Shown: one piece after another, positions 1 to 7,957 of the stretch
Layout of the letters: each line of letters opens with the position of its first letter
How positions within the stretch are numbered: position 1 is the stretch's first letter
Origin: Spirochaetia bacterium
Lineage (GTDB): Bacteria > Spirochaetota > Spirochaetia > Treponematales > Breznakiellaceae
DNA: 9,162 nucleotides
NCBI GenBank assembly: GCA_026002595.1
Contig: BOBW01000067.1
Coordinates: 1 to 9,162, forward strand
Reading direction: 5' to 3'
Position numbers and translations under genes: made by a program
The notes under the pieces: generated by a model
What the model saw: only the letters and a program-made list of their open reading frames with translations
Database searches by the model: none
What the model was told of the DNA's origin: nothing

Positions 1-1311
1 GTGCCGGATCTGTCCCTGGAAACCCATTTTCTCAACCGCACCGGGACCCGCAGCCCGGCGGATTTGGCGGGGCTCACCTACTACTGCGTCCCCATCCGGT
101 CCGGGGGGAGTCTTATCGGGACTTTAAGCGCGGAACGGCGTATTGATGATACGGACCGGGAAAACCAAATGGCCTGGGACCGGGCTTTTCTGGAAAAGGT
201 TTCTTCCATAATTGCGGATTCCGCCAAGCTGCGGGAACGTATTATGGAAGAACAGTTCCGGCTCCGCCGGAGTGAGGGGGATGAGGCGGAGCAAGGGCCC
301 GGCCGGGAACTGGAAAGCGGCAGCTGGTCCCAGAGCGGGCGGATTGCGGCGGGGAGTGCCATCATCGGGACCGGCAGCGCCATGCGGGATGTCTACGGGA
401 TGCTTACCCAGGTGGCCCCCAGCGACGCCACAGTGCTGATCACCGGGGAAAGCGGCACCGGTAAGGAATTGGTGGCGGCGGAACTGCACCGCCTTTCCAA
501 ACGGGCCGCTTCCCCCCTGGTCAAGATCAACTGCGCCGCCCTGCCGGAATCGATCATCGAAAGCGAGCTTTTCGGCCACGAAAAGGGGGCCTTTACCGGC
601 GCAACAAGCCAGCGCAAGGGCCGTTTCGAGATGGCCGACAAGGGCTCCCTCTTTCTCGATGAAATCGGGGAACTTTCGCCTCAAATTCAGGTGAAGCTTC
701 TTCGGGTGCTCCAGGAGCGGGAACTGGAGCGGGTAGGGGGGACCAGTACCATCAAGGTTGATGTCAGATTGATTGCCGCCACGAACCGGAACCTTGAGGA
801 AGAGGTCAAGGCGGGCCGCTTCCGGGAGGACCTCTACTACCGGCTCAACGTGTTTCCCCTGCAAATTCCCCCCCTGCGGGAGAGGAAGAGCGATATCGTC
901 CTTTTGGCGGATCATTTTACCGGCAAGTACGCCGAAAAAAACGGCAAGCACATCAAGCGCATCTCCACCCCGGCCATCGATCTCCTTACCAGCTATTCCT
1001 GGCCCGGCAATGTCCGGGAACTGGAAAACTGCATTGAGCGGGCGGTGATCCTCTCGGTGGACCAGGTGATCCATTCCTATAATCTCCCCCCCAGCCTTCA
1101 GTCTGCGGCGTCCACCAACACGGAACCCACCACCACCCTGGAAGCGGCCCTGTCCCGGCTGGAAAAGGAAATGATCGTTGAGGCCCTGAAAATGGCGGAC
1201 GGCAACATGGCCTCCGCCGCCCGGCGCCTGGGCATCACCGAACGGCAGATAGGTCTCCGGGTTCACCACTACGGCATCAACTGGCGGCTCTACCGGGCTA
1301 CAAAAATGTAG
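1..1311 (+). CDS. nifA: NifA-type sigma-54-dependent transcriptional activator, 5' partial
   Basis: This is a bacterial enhancer-binding protein that would activate sigma-54 RNA polymerase. The first ~85 visible residues resemble the C-terminal half of a GAF sensor domain ([15 protein letters not shown]), so the true start lies upstream and the GTG at base 1 is probably not the initiator. The AAA+ domain covers about residues 121-350. It has Walker A GESGTGKE at 149-156, the sigma-54-contacting loop GAFTGA at 196-201 and Walker B LFLDEIGE at 217-224. A Fis-type helix-turn-helix lies at about 399-426 ([20 protein letters not shown]), and its [10 protein letters not shown] sequence is typical of NifA rather than NtrC. 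There is no receiver domain in the visible part. The next gene has a -24/-12 promoter, which fits control of ammonium uptake or nitrogen fixation. Assignment to the family is firm. NifA rather than another GAF-containing activator is likely but rests on a truncated N-terminus. Confidence 0.88.
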   Translation: MPDLSLETHFLNRTGTRSPADLAGLTYYCVPIRSGGSLIGTLSAERRIDDTDRENQMAWDRAFLEKVSSIIADSAKLRERIMEEQFRLRRSEGDEAEQGPGRELESGSWSQSGRIAAGSAIIGTGSAMRDVYGMLTQVAPSDATVLITGESGTGKELVAAELHRLSKRAASPLVKINCAALPESIIESELFGHEKGAFTGATSQRKGRFEMADKGSLFLDEIGELSPQIQVKLLRVLQERELERVGGTSTIKVDVRLIAATNRNLEEEVKAGRFREDLYYRLNVFPLQIPPLRERKSDIVLLADHFTGKYAEKNGKHIKRISTPAIDLLTSYSWPGNVRELENCIERAVILSVDQVIHSYNLPPSLQSAASTNTEPTTTLEAALSRLEKEMIVEALKMADGNMASAARRLGITERQIGLRVHHYGINWRLYRATKM

Positions 1312-1354
1312 AACGGGTCAAAAGAACATACATTTTCGTATGAAACATTAAGAA

Positions 1355-1443
1355 AGAATATTAACCACGAACCACACGAACCACACCAAAAAGATCATTT
1401 AGTTCGTGTTTTTCGTGTGGTTCGTGGTTAAATTCTTATTTTT
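1355..1443 (+). repeat. Perfect 20-bp inverted repeat (hairpin), possible nifA terminator
   Basis: The arm at 1361-1380 (ttaaccacgaaccacacgaa) is exactly complementary to 1412-1431, with 31 bases between them. The stem can extend outward past a one-base bulge (agaat at 1355-1359 against attct at 1432-1436). The left arm contains tandem CACGAAC/CACACGAAC/CACACC units. A T-rich run (about 1437-1443) follows, so it could stop transcription of the upstream activator. The sequence style also matches the dispersed AACCACGAA..CACGAA repeats seen between genes in many environmental bacteria, so it may be a repeat family member as well as a terminator. Confidence 0.75.
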
Positions 1444-1473
1444 GGAACCAACTTGATTCTCTATTTTTTTCTT

Positions 1474-1505
1474 CCTTCGTGTTCTTTGTGCCCTTTGTGG
1501 TTAAA
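1474..1505 (-). repeat. Second, diverged copy of the AACCAC-type dispersed repeat
   Basis: Read on the minus strand this segment is TTTAACCACAAAGGGCACAAAGAACACGAAGG-like: TTAACCAC followed by spaced CACAAAG, CACAAAG-like and CACGAAGG units. It shares the TTAACCAC end and 9-10 base periodicity with the hairpin at 1361-1431, but it has no partner arm of its own. It could pair imperfectly with the left arm of that hairpin. An apparent minus-strand reading frame across it (peptide LTTKGTKNTKE) is the usual artefact produced by this repeat class and is not called as a gene. Confidence 0.55.
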
Positions 1506-1515
1506 TTTCTTCTCT

Positions 1516-1531
1516 TGGCACGGTCCTTGCT
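1516..1531 (+). promoter_or_regulatory. Sigma-54 (-24/-12) promoter of amtB-glnK
   Basis: The sequence TTGGCACGGTCCTTGCT matches the sigma-54 consensus TGGCACG-N4-TTGCW, with GG at 1517-1518 and GC at 1529-1530, exactly 12 bases apart. Transcription would start near 1542, leaving a leader of about 24 nt that contains the AGGAGGA ribosome-binding site at 1554-1560. I found no TGT-N10-ACA NifA enhancer in the upstream 200 bases, where the repeat hairpin lies instead. Confidence 0.9.
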
Positions 1532-1565
1532 ATATGGTTGGTAACAACTTTTTAGGAGGACAAAA

Positions 1566-2927
<1,362 letters not shown>

Positions 2928-2937
2928 GGGGTGAATG

Positions 2938-3279
2938 ATGAAACTGATAATCGCATACATACAGCCTCATGCGCTGAACGATGTTAAGCAGGAACTTTTT
3001 AAGGCCGAGGTTTTTAAGATTTCGGTAACCAACGCCATGGGCTGCGGACAGCAGAAGGGCTACACCGAACAGTACCGGGGCGTCGAAGTTGAAGTGAACC
3101 TTTTAAAGAAGGTCCGCGTTGAAATCGCGGTGAACGATAACTTCGTGAAGCCCACCATAGACGCCATCATCCGGGGGGCGCGGAGCGGCGAAATCGGTGA
3201 TGGGAAGATCTTCGTCCTCCCTATCGAAGAAACCATCCGCATCAGGACCGGGGAAACCGGATCGGCGGCTATCGGCTAA
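2938..3279 (+). CDS. glnK: PII nitrogen-regulatory protein, GlnK type, lacking Tyr51
   Basis: This is a PII-family trimeric signal protein that senses ATP/ADP and 2-oxoglutarate and blocks the AmtB channel when nitrogen is plentiful. The T-loop region reads [19 protein letters not shown], and the B-loop [16 protein letters not shown] and C-terminal RIRTGETG segments are intact. The residue aligned with uridylylated Tyr51 of the enteric proteins is Val51 (codon 3088-3090), so classical GlnD uridylylation at that site is not possible. Q39, K40 and G41 of the nucleotide/2-oxoglutarate face are present. Two ATGs are adjacent at 2935 and 2938. I prefer 2938 because the GGGGGTGA ribosome-binding site would be too close to the first, and because PII proteins normally begin MKxI. 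It is cotranscribed with amtB. Confidence 0.95.
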   Translation: MKLIIAYIQPHALNDVKQELFKAEVFKISVTNAMGCGQQKGYTEQYRGVEVEVNLLKKVRVEIAVNDNFVKPTIDAIIRGARSGEIGDGKIFVLPIEETIRIRTGETGSAAIG

Positions 3280-3326
3280 GAAAAAATCGGGGAGTTTCCC
3301 TGAATAAAGATTATGTAAAAATGTTG

Positions 3327-3378
3327 AAGGCGGTGGGATAAGTCTTTTGGCGCAGCCAACGGTCCCGCCGCCTTTTTT
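3327..3378 (+). terminator. Rho-independent terminator after glnK with an inner hairpin in its loop
   Basis: A 12-bp stem (AAGGCGGTGGGA at 3327-3338 with TCCCGCCGCCTT at 3363-3374, one G-U pair) runs into TTTTTT at 3373-3378. The loop contains a separate perfect hairpin TTGGC-GCA-GCCAA at 3347-3359. It ends the amtB-glnK transcript and isolates it from the next promoter. Confidence 0.85.
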
Positions 3379-3430
3379 GTTTGCGTTTTGTGCCATATCA
3401 AAGAGATTTTTTAAAAACACATTTTTTCGC

Positions 3431-3459
3431 TTGACATTTCCAAAATCCAAAGGTATATT
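3431..3459 (+). promoter_or_regulatory. Sigma-70-type promoter of the tetR operon
   Basis: A perfect -35 box TTGACA at 3431-3436 is followed after exactly 17 bases by TATATT at 3454-3459. The predicted start of transcription is about 3466, at the edge of the 18-bp palindrome, giving a leader of about 50 nt with GAAGGAGG at 3501-3508. Confidence 0.85.
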
Positions 3460-3465
3460 CTAATA

Positions 3466-3483
3466 GGAATGAACGTTCATTCC
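3466..3483. promoter_or_regulatory. Probable TetR-family operator, perfect 18-bp palindrome
   Basis: GGAATGAACGTTCATTCC equals its own reverse complement over all 18 bases and starts at the predicted transcription start, seven bases after the -10 box. The size, symmetry and position are what a dimeric TetR-family repressor uses to control its own gene. It is the only palindrome of this length near the gene. Confidence 0.8.
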
Positions 3484-3515
3484 GCATTTTTGATATTTAT
3501 GAAGGAGGCAAAACT

Positions 3516-4103
3516 ATGCCTATCCAGTCAAGCAAACGAGACGACCTCTTGAACGCCGCCCTTAAGCTTATTGCCGGTCAAGGCTTCCATGCCGCGCCCA
3601 TGTCCCAGATTGCCGAGGAAGCCAATATCGGCGTGGGAACGATTTACCGCTATTTCAAGAACAAGGACGAACTGATTAACGGCCTGTATCTTGAAATCCG
3701 TAAACGTATGGCCGAGGCAATCGGCAAAGACCAGGACGAAGCCGCGCCCGTAAAGGCGCAGTTCGTTAAATCTTTGCAAAATCTTATCCGCTATTTGATT
3801 GAAAAGCCTGAGGAAATACAGTTTACCCAACAATACGAAAATTCTCCGTTCATTACCGATGAGACAAAAGCGGAAATCGAAAAAACAGCCTCCCCCATTT
3901 CGGATCTGCTCATCCGCGCCCAAACAGAAAAACTGCTTAAGCCCCTGCCTTTTACGGTGCTTATGTCGATGTTTTCCGGCGCGTCAATGGGGCTGTTGAA
4001 AGCGTATTTGCAAAAAAAATCGTCCCCCACAAAAATGAACGAAGCGATTGAGGCAATCTGGGATATGTTAATCCCCAAAAATACAGAAGGAGTAAAACAA
4101 TGA
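3516..4103 (+). CDS. TetR/AcrR-family transcriptional regulator
   Basis: This 195-residue, mostly helical DNA-binding repressor has an N-terminal helix-turn-helix at about residues 29-48 (MSQIAEEANIGVGTIYRYFK) followed by NKDEL, the classic TetR signature. The C-terminal ligand/dimer domain is not recognisable to a specific ligand class. GAAGGAGG lies seven bases upstream of the ATG. Its stop codon overlaps the start of the next gene as ATGA (4100-4103), which implies translational coupling. A perfect palindrome sits on its own promoter, so autoregulation is likely, and the two downstream envelope genes would be controlled by the same switch. The GC content is lower than in the amtB-glnK block. 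Confidence 0.92.
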   Translation: MPIQSSKRDDLLNAALKLIAGQGFHAAPMSQIAEEANIGVGTIYRYFKNKDELINGLYLEIRKRMAEAIGKDQDEAAPVKAQFVKSLQNLIRYLIEKPEEIQFTQQYENSPFITDETKAEIEKTASPISDLLIRAQTEKLLKPLPFTVLMSMFSGASMGLLKAYLQKKSSPTKMNEAIEAIWDMLIPKNTEGVKQ

Positions 4104-4723
4104 AGAAGTGTTTAATAGTGGGTGTGTTTCTTTTGGCGGCTTCCTTTTCGTTTGCGCAAATGAAATGGAATGTGGAACTTTACGGCGGAGCAATGCTGTT
4201 TGACGAAACCAGCGGAATGAACGGCCCTGAAACCGTTTTTACATCCACGTCCATTTTGACGGGGATTTCCGGCGGTGTTTATTTTAATGATACCATTGGT
4301 CTCAAAGCCTATTTGGATTTTCTCATTCCGTTGACTTACACTGCCGCGCCAGATGGTGGGACTAGGGCAACGCGGGGCGACTACGATTTCCTTTTGGGAA
4401 TGGATGAATTCTTTGGCGTAGTTTTTAACGTAGTCAAAACCGAACGCCTTACCGTTCCGGTAATGGCAGGATTTCACGGCAAACTGTTTTTTTCCACCAT
4501 TGCGGATTATTTTACCACGGCGGCAAATAGCGGTATCGGTCTTGGAATAGGCGCGGAATATGCCTTTAACGATAATTGGTACATTTTAGCACGTGTAAAC
4601 GGTTCATTCGATTTTCTGGGATTTTCGATAATGACACCACCGGAAGGCGGCCCGAAATTCGACATGGCGCTTATACGCACCTGGGGATTTGCGCCTCATC
4701 TTGGCATCGGCTTTAGGTTTTAG
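4100..4723 (+). CDS. Predicted outer-membrane beta-barrel protein
   Basis: This 207-residue protein begins with a signal peptide (KKCLIVGVFLLAASFSFAQ) with a likely cut after A-Q near residue 20. The rest alternates polar and hydrophobic residues with many Gly and aromatic residues, as in transmembrane beta strands. It ends in LGIGFRF, and a C-terminal Phe is the usual outer-membrane insertion signal. I do not recognise a named family. Its ribosome-binding site AAGGAG (4087-4092) lies inside tetR, so it is coupled to the regulator. Together with the following integral membrane protein it suggests an envelope function under TetR control. The coding region is AT-richer than the flanking genes. 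Confidence 0.7.
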   Translation: MKKCLIVGVFLLAASFSFAQMKWNVELYGGAMLFDETSGMNGPETVFTSTSILTGISGGVYFNDTIGLKAYLDFLIPLTYTAAPDGGTRATRGDYDFLLGMDEFFGVVFNVVKTERLTVPVMAGFHGKLFFSTIADYFTTAANSGIGLGIGAEYAFNDNWYILARVNGSFDFLGFSIMTPPEGGPKFDMALIRTWGFAPHLGIGFRF

Positions 4724-4731
4724 GGGGAACT

Positions 4732-5271
4732 ATGGAAAACAATATTATTGCGTATTCTAAAATGGGCATTGTGCTTTTGCTTATCGGTATTTTTGGCGTT
4801 GTAAATGTCATTGGCGATATGGTTACCTCAATATTGGCGATAACCCAATCATTTGACGGCAGCGCTTTCTTTTCTTTTTTCTTTCAGGTTTTTGCCAATA
4901 AACAACTGTTTTTTATTGCCGGAACATTAACGCTTATTTGCAACATTTTGTTTTTGGTGTTTATGTTTGGGCGTAAATTGTTTTTGTTTCAACTGTTTTT
5001 CTTTGCTTCCTGCATTATTGCGTTGATACATTTACTGGTTAATTTGTTCGCTTTATATCCGCTTACCATTTTCGATATTATGGTAAATGCGAATCTAAGT
5101 CCCCTACTTATGGGCATCATTAATCCTGTGCCGGGATTATTACGGACAATGTATCCGGCATTTTTAATAACAGGGATACTTGCTTCATTGGGTCTTTTGA
5201 TTGTTTGTTTTTTATACTTCAAACGTTCAAAACGTATTGCCGCCTGGTTTGGTTCAACTAATACAGTATAG
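4732..5271 (+). CDS. Four-helix integral membrane protein of unknown function
   Basis: This 179-residue protein is very hydrophobic, with probable membrane helices at about residues 10-30, 55-79, 83-107 and 137-161. The short cytoplasmic tail YFKRSKRIAAWFG is rich in basic residues. The four-helix plan with a YFxxSKRxxxxF ending is reminiscent of DUF2569-type small membrane proteins, but I cannot confirm that. The start follows the upstream stop by eight bases, with AGGGGG as ribosome-binding site. It is the last gene of the tetR unit, and its base composition (many T-rich codons) matches the upstream barrel gene rather than the GC-rich ABC-F gene that follows. Confidence 0.75.
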   Translation: MENNIIAYSKMGIVLLLIGIFGVVNVIGDMVTSILAITQSFDGSAFFSFFFQVFANKQLFFIAGTLTLICNILFLVFMFGRKLFLFQLFFFASCIIALIHLLVNLFALYPLTIFDIMVNANLSPLLMGIINPVPGLLRTMYPAFLITGILASLGLLIVCFLYFKRSKRIAAWFGSTNTV

Positions 5272-5273
5272 AA

Positions 5274-5314
5274 TAGACTTGTTCGGCAACCCGGTTGGTT
5301 GTCGAACAAGTCTA
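5274..5314. terminator. Long hairpin between convergent genes, likely terminator
   Basis: The left arm AGACTTGTTCGGCAAC (5275-5290) pairs with GTTGTCGAACAAGTCT (5298-5313) over 16 bp, with one G-U, closed by an extra T-A pair, around a 7-nt loop. It sits three bases after the membrane-protein stop and 34 bases beyond the end of the opposing ABC-F gene. The downstream plus-strand T-run is weak (aatatttctttt), so termination efficiency is uncertain. Confidence 0.65.
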
Positions 5315-5347
5315 ATATTTCTTTTGCTGTATCGGTTGAGGATGAAT

Positions 5348-6859
5348 TCATGAAATCAAGGCGGAGTTGGAAATGGTCCATTCTTTGCCGGTGAGGGCGG
5401 AAAGAAAAGCCCCGTCGTGGCTTACCAGGAGCAGGGCGCAGCAACATTCCCTGAGCATTTCTTCCAACAGTAACACCGATTTTAAGTCCAGGTGATTGGT
5501 CGGTTCGTCCATGACGATGAAGGCGGGATTGTGAAAAACCGCGCGGGCGATGAGGAGCTTCCGCACTTCTCCGGGACTGGGCAGGGCCGACTGGAGGATG
5601 TTTTTGGGATCAGACCCGAGCCGTGAAAAACGGGAAAGGATCTCCCCACGGGACTTTTCATCTTCCTCATAAATTTGATCCAGCACGGCCCTGCTTTCTG
5701 CTTCTGTCAACTCCTGGGGCAGATAGAACAGGGATATTGACGGGGGAACGCTTTCGAGGATGCGCCCTATCAGGGTTGACTTTCCCGAGCCGTTCGGCCC
5801 GGTCAGGGCGATTCGGTCAAGGGCGCCCATGCTTAATTCCGGAAATGAAAGGCGCCGGTCCCCTGTTGCGCTTTCCCCCAAAACGACGCTTCCCGGTTCC
5901 AGCAAAAAGATCCTGTCCGCTTTGGAAGCGGCGGTCTCCATGGTGACGCCGGTCTTCCGCTTCGCCTGGGACGAAGAGGCCATGCCCTTGGCATCCAGTT
6001 CCCGGTCCAGGCGGCCGATGCGGGTTTCCATGCGCTTATAAAGATTTGCCCCCACCGCATCCTTGCCGGTAACTTTTGCCAGGTAGATCTTTGCCCTGGT
6101 ATCGCTGTCCTTTGCCCCGGCGTTTTTTTTGGATAAACGATTGTGCCCGCCCTCCACATCCCGCCGCCTCTTGTCCGCTTCCGCTGCGAGCCGTTTCCGT
6201 TCATGCTGAATTTGTTCCCGCACCCGTCCCAGTTCAAGCAGCTCCCGGTCCGCCTCCGCCATGCCTTGGGTCACCCCGCCGGGCCGCAGCGTTGCGCCCC
6301 CGGTATCCAGAAAAAGGCAGCTATTGCAGAGCCGATCCAAAAGGCCGCGGTCATGGCTCACCAAAAGTCCGATGCCGGTATATCCGGCAAGTGCGTCGGC
6401 GATAAGTGTTTTCGCGTCCTGGTCCAGGTGATTGGTCGGCTCGTCCACGGCCAGCATTGCGGGATTACGGGAAAGGGCGATTGCCAGCTGCAACCGCTTC
6501 CGCTCCCCGTGGCTTAAACTGTCCCAGCGGTAGGGCCAGTCATATTCAATGCAAAGCCTGCCGCAAAGGGCCCCGGTCTCATTATCCGCGGAGCTGAAAA
6601 AATCTTCCCAGCCCTCAGGCAGATCATCGGTCCGCTGGGGGCAGTAAAGAATATTGTCCGGCTTTTTGATACTCCCGACGCCCGGCTGCAAAAGTCCCGC
6701 GGCGAGTAGTAACAGTGTGGTTTTTCCCGCGCCGTTCACCCCCACAATTCCCGTCCAGCCCCGGTGCAGATCAAAGCTTATGTTTTTTAGCACCGGTTCA
6801 ACCGAAGAAGGGTAGGAATATTCAACTGTGTTAAAGGAGAGAAAATTTTGTGCCGGCAA
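5348..6859 (-). CDS. ABC-F family ATPase (two nucleotide-binding domains, ribosome-associated type)
   Basis: This 503-residue soluble protein has two ATP-binding cassettes and no membrane segments, the layout of ABC-F factors that act on ribosomal E-site/P-site tRNA. Some of these confer resistance to ribosome-targeting antibiotics. Domain 1 has Walker A GVNGAGKTT at 40-48, signature LSHGE at 115-119, DEPTNHLD at 139-146 and SHD at 168-170. Domain 2 has GPNGSGKST at 354-362, a degenerate signature LPSPGE at 426-431, DEPTNHLD at 451-458 and SHD at 480-482. The linker (about 195-310) is highly charged with coiled-coil character. The start is TTG (6857-6859, read on minus), preceded by GGAAG and 12 bases after the stop of the PPOX gene, so the two are one operon. 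Whether it is a resistance protein or a housekeeping factor cannot be decided from the sequence alone. Confidence 0.9.
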   Translation of the reverse strand: MPAQNFLSFNTVEYSYPSSVEPVLKNISFDLHRGWTGIVGVNGAGKTTLLLLAAGLLQPGVGSIKKPDNILYCPQRTDDLPEGWEDFFSSADNETGALCGRLCIEYDWPYRWDSLSHGERKRLQLAIALSRNPAMLAVDEPTNHLDQDAKTLIADALAGYTGIGLLVSHDRGLLDRLCNSCLFLDTGGATLRPGGVTQGMAEADRELLELGRVREQIQHERKRLAAEADKRRRDVEGGHNRLSKKNAGAKDSDTRAKIYLAKVTGKDAVGANLYKRMETRIGRLDRELDAKGMASSSQAKRKTGVTMETAASKADRIFLLEPGSVVLGESATGDRRLSFPELSMGALDRIALTGPNGSGKSTLIGRILESVPPSISLFYLPQELTEAESRAVLDQIYEEDEKSRGEILSRFSRLGSDPKNILQSALPSPGEVRKLLIARAVFHNPAFIVMDEPTNHLDLKSVLLLEEMLRECCCALLLVSHDGAFLSALTGKEWTISNSALIS

Positions 6860-6871
6860 TTGCTTCCGTAT

Positions 6872-7267
6872 TTACAGCTTGATTTCCCGCTTCCCGCCCT
6901 GCATGTCGCTGAAAACCGCAGTGCCATTAACATAGTAGAAGAGGGTGAAAATATCGTCATCCGCGGAGTACATCCGCTTAAGCCCCGGCATCACTTCCAG
7001 GGCCTTTTCCTTCGCCGCTTTGCCGGTATTGAACACCACCGTCCCGGTAAGCCGCAAGGTCTTGCCTTCAGGCGAGCAGGCGCTTATCTCCACCCTGGGA
7101 TTGGCCTTCATCTGTTTGTACATATCCTTTTTGTTATTCGTAGAAAAGGTGAGTTTCCCCTCGTACTCCATGACGAAGCCCATGGGCCGCACCCGGGGCT
7201 GATCCCCATCGGCGGTAGCCAGAAAGAAAACCTTGCTGTCCTGAAGAAATTTGATGATTTCCTGCAT
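6872..7267 (-). CDS. Pyridoxamine 5'-phosphate oxidase-like (FMN-binding split-barrel) protein
   Basis: This 131-residue protein has the N-terminal pattern of the small PPOX/split-barrel family (FLATADGDQPRVRPMGFVMEYEGKLTFSTNNKKD), which binds FMN or related cofactors and often acts as a general or nitro-group reductase. The substrate cannot be named. The length is normal for a single-domain member, and no membrane or signal sequence is seen. AAGGAG lies seven bases before the ATG. The gene is immediately upstream of the ABC-F gene on the same strand with a 12-base gap. A GC-rich hairpin (7280-7295) abuts its ribosome-binding site and could affect translation. A long plus-strand reading frame across this gene is a shadow. 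Confidence 0.88.
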   Translation of the reverse strand: MQEIIKFLQDSKVFFLATADGDQPRVRPMGFVMEYEGKLTFSTNNKKDMYKQMKANPRVEISACSPEGKTLRLTGTVVFNTGKAAKEKALEVMPGLKRMYSADDDIFTLFYYVNGTAVFSDMQGGKREIKL

Positions 7268-7279
7268 AATGTAACTCCT

Positions 7280-7295
7280 TGCGGCGTCCGCCGCA
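7280..7295 (-). promoter_or_regulatory. GC-rich hairpin touching the PPOX ribosome-binding site
   Basis: TGCGGCG (7280-7286) and CGCCGCA (7289-7295) form a 7-bp inverted repeat around two bases. On the minus-strand transcript its last base overlaps the AAGGAG site (7275-7280), so folding would partly mask ribosome access. It could be a regulatory hairpin or one of the micro-palindromes seen in the nearby insertion sequence. Confidence 0.5.
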
Positions 7296-7309
7296 CATAT
7301 ATGTATAAT

Positions 7310-7465
7310 TTAACGTACCATATTTGCTTCAGAGGCAGCAGTATATGCGGCATTACTTATTTTCTTGGTTTTTATTATCTGTATTATTGTAATGATAAAA
7401 CCGATTGTGGTAATCAGAGAACCAATAAGGCTTATAATAACTCCGGGGTCTATTGTTTTATTCAT
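7310..7465 (-). CDS. Small single-helix membrane peptide, probably a truncated gene remnant
   Basis: On the minus strand an ATG at 7463-7465 opens 51 codons ending at TAA 7310-7312. The peptide begins MNKTIDPGVIISLIGSLIT, continues as one hydrophobic helix to about residue 31, then has a basic KTKK turn and an Ala-rich, helix-forming stretch (ISNAAYTAASEAN). This is the layout of the N-terminus of larger membrane-anchored coiled-coil proteins common in mobile regions, so the gene may have lost its 3' end. A weak AAGG precedes the ATG by only two bases. A possible promoter (TTGACT, 16 bases, TATATC, between 7506 and 7479 on minus) would give a very short leader. It is 42 bases upstream of the PPOX gene and 51 bases from the insertion sequence. 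Expression is unproven. Confidence 0.45.
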   Translation of the reverse strand: MNKTIDPGVIISLIGSLITTIGFIITIIQIIKTKKISNAAYTAASEANMVR

Positions 7466-7516
7466 AACCTTGTTACAGGATATAAGCTCTCATTAGCTTT
7501 AGTCAATAGGTCGCAA

Positions 7517-7573
7517 TGCCTCAAAATTAATCTAGCCGAAAGGGGTACATGCCTCAAAACTAAAAATCTAGCC
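7517..7573 (+). repeat. Left end of the insertion sequence: two tandem terminal motifs
   Basis: The outer motif at 7517-7535 and the inner motif at 7550-7571 both run TGCCTCAAAA...ATCTAG followed by CC, and their starts are 33 bases apart. They are probably transposase-binding sites. The right end carries the same pair inverted. Confidence 0.85.
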
Positions 7574-7691
7574 CAAATTACACTGGTTCCATCCTACCGA
7601 GGAGGAACAAATGGGGTTAGATATGTACAGCAAACGAAAAATCTGCAATGAGCTTTTCAGGCGATACCAAAAAGCCGGGAAAAAAGCGAAG

Positions 7692-7711
7692 GGTCGGAAA
7701 CTTCGTTTCCG
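7692..7711 (+). repeat. Micro-palindrome copy 1, at first transposase frame break
   Basis: GGAAAC-TTC-GTTTCC forms a 6-bp stem with a 3-nt loop, extended by flanking C-G and T-A pairs to 8 bp at this site. Twenty bases (ggtcggaaacttcgtttccg) are identical to copy 2. The transposase frame before it and after it differ by a net +2 bases. Confidence 0.85.
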
Positions 7712-7957
7712 AAACTCCTGGACGAGTACGCCGAAACCCTCGGTTACAACCGGGATTATCTGGCACATCTTTTGGCAAACTGGGGGAAAACGCGCTATGC
7801 GGTCATAGGCGGGAAATCGGTCAAATACCTCGCGAAAGACACTCCAAAGGCCCGTAAAACGCGTCCTGAGGGCAAAAAAGGAGGGAGGCCGCGGAAGTAC
7901 GGAGCGAAGTTCGCGGCGGTGTTATACGACATCTGGGAGTTTTTCGAGTGGCGGTGC

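Noticed and set aside
124..1269. 381-codon minus-strand frame opposite the NifA-like gene
   Set aside because: It is a GC-rich antisense shadow of a gene with intact AAA+ motifs, is Gly/His/Arg-rich and has no domain.
3280..3515. Possible riboswitch or small RNA between glnK and tetR
   Set aside because: The structure is explained by a terminator for glnK and a promoter/operator for tetR. I could not recognise any known riboswitch core.
6848..7651. 267-codon plus-strand reading frame
   Set aside because: It runs antisense across the PPOX gene, which has clear family motifs and a good ribosome-binding site. Its remainder crosses the AT-rich spacer and the left end of the insertion sequence with no recognisable domain.
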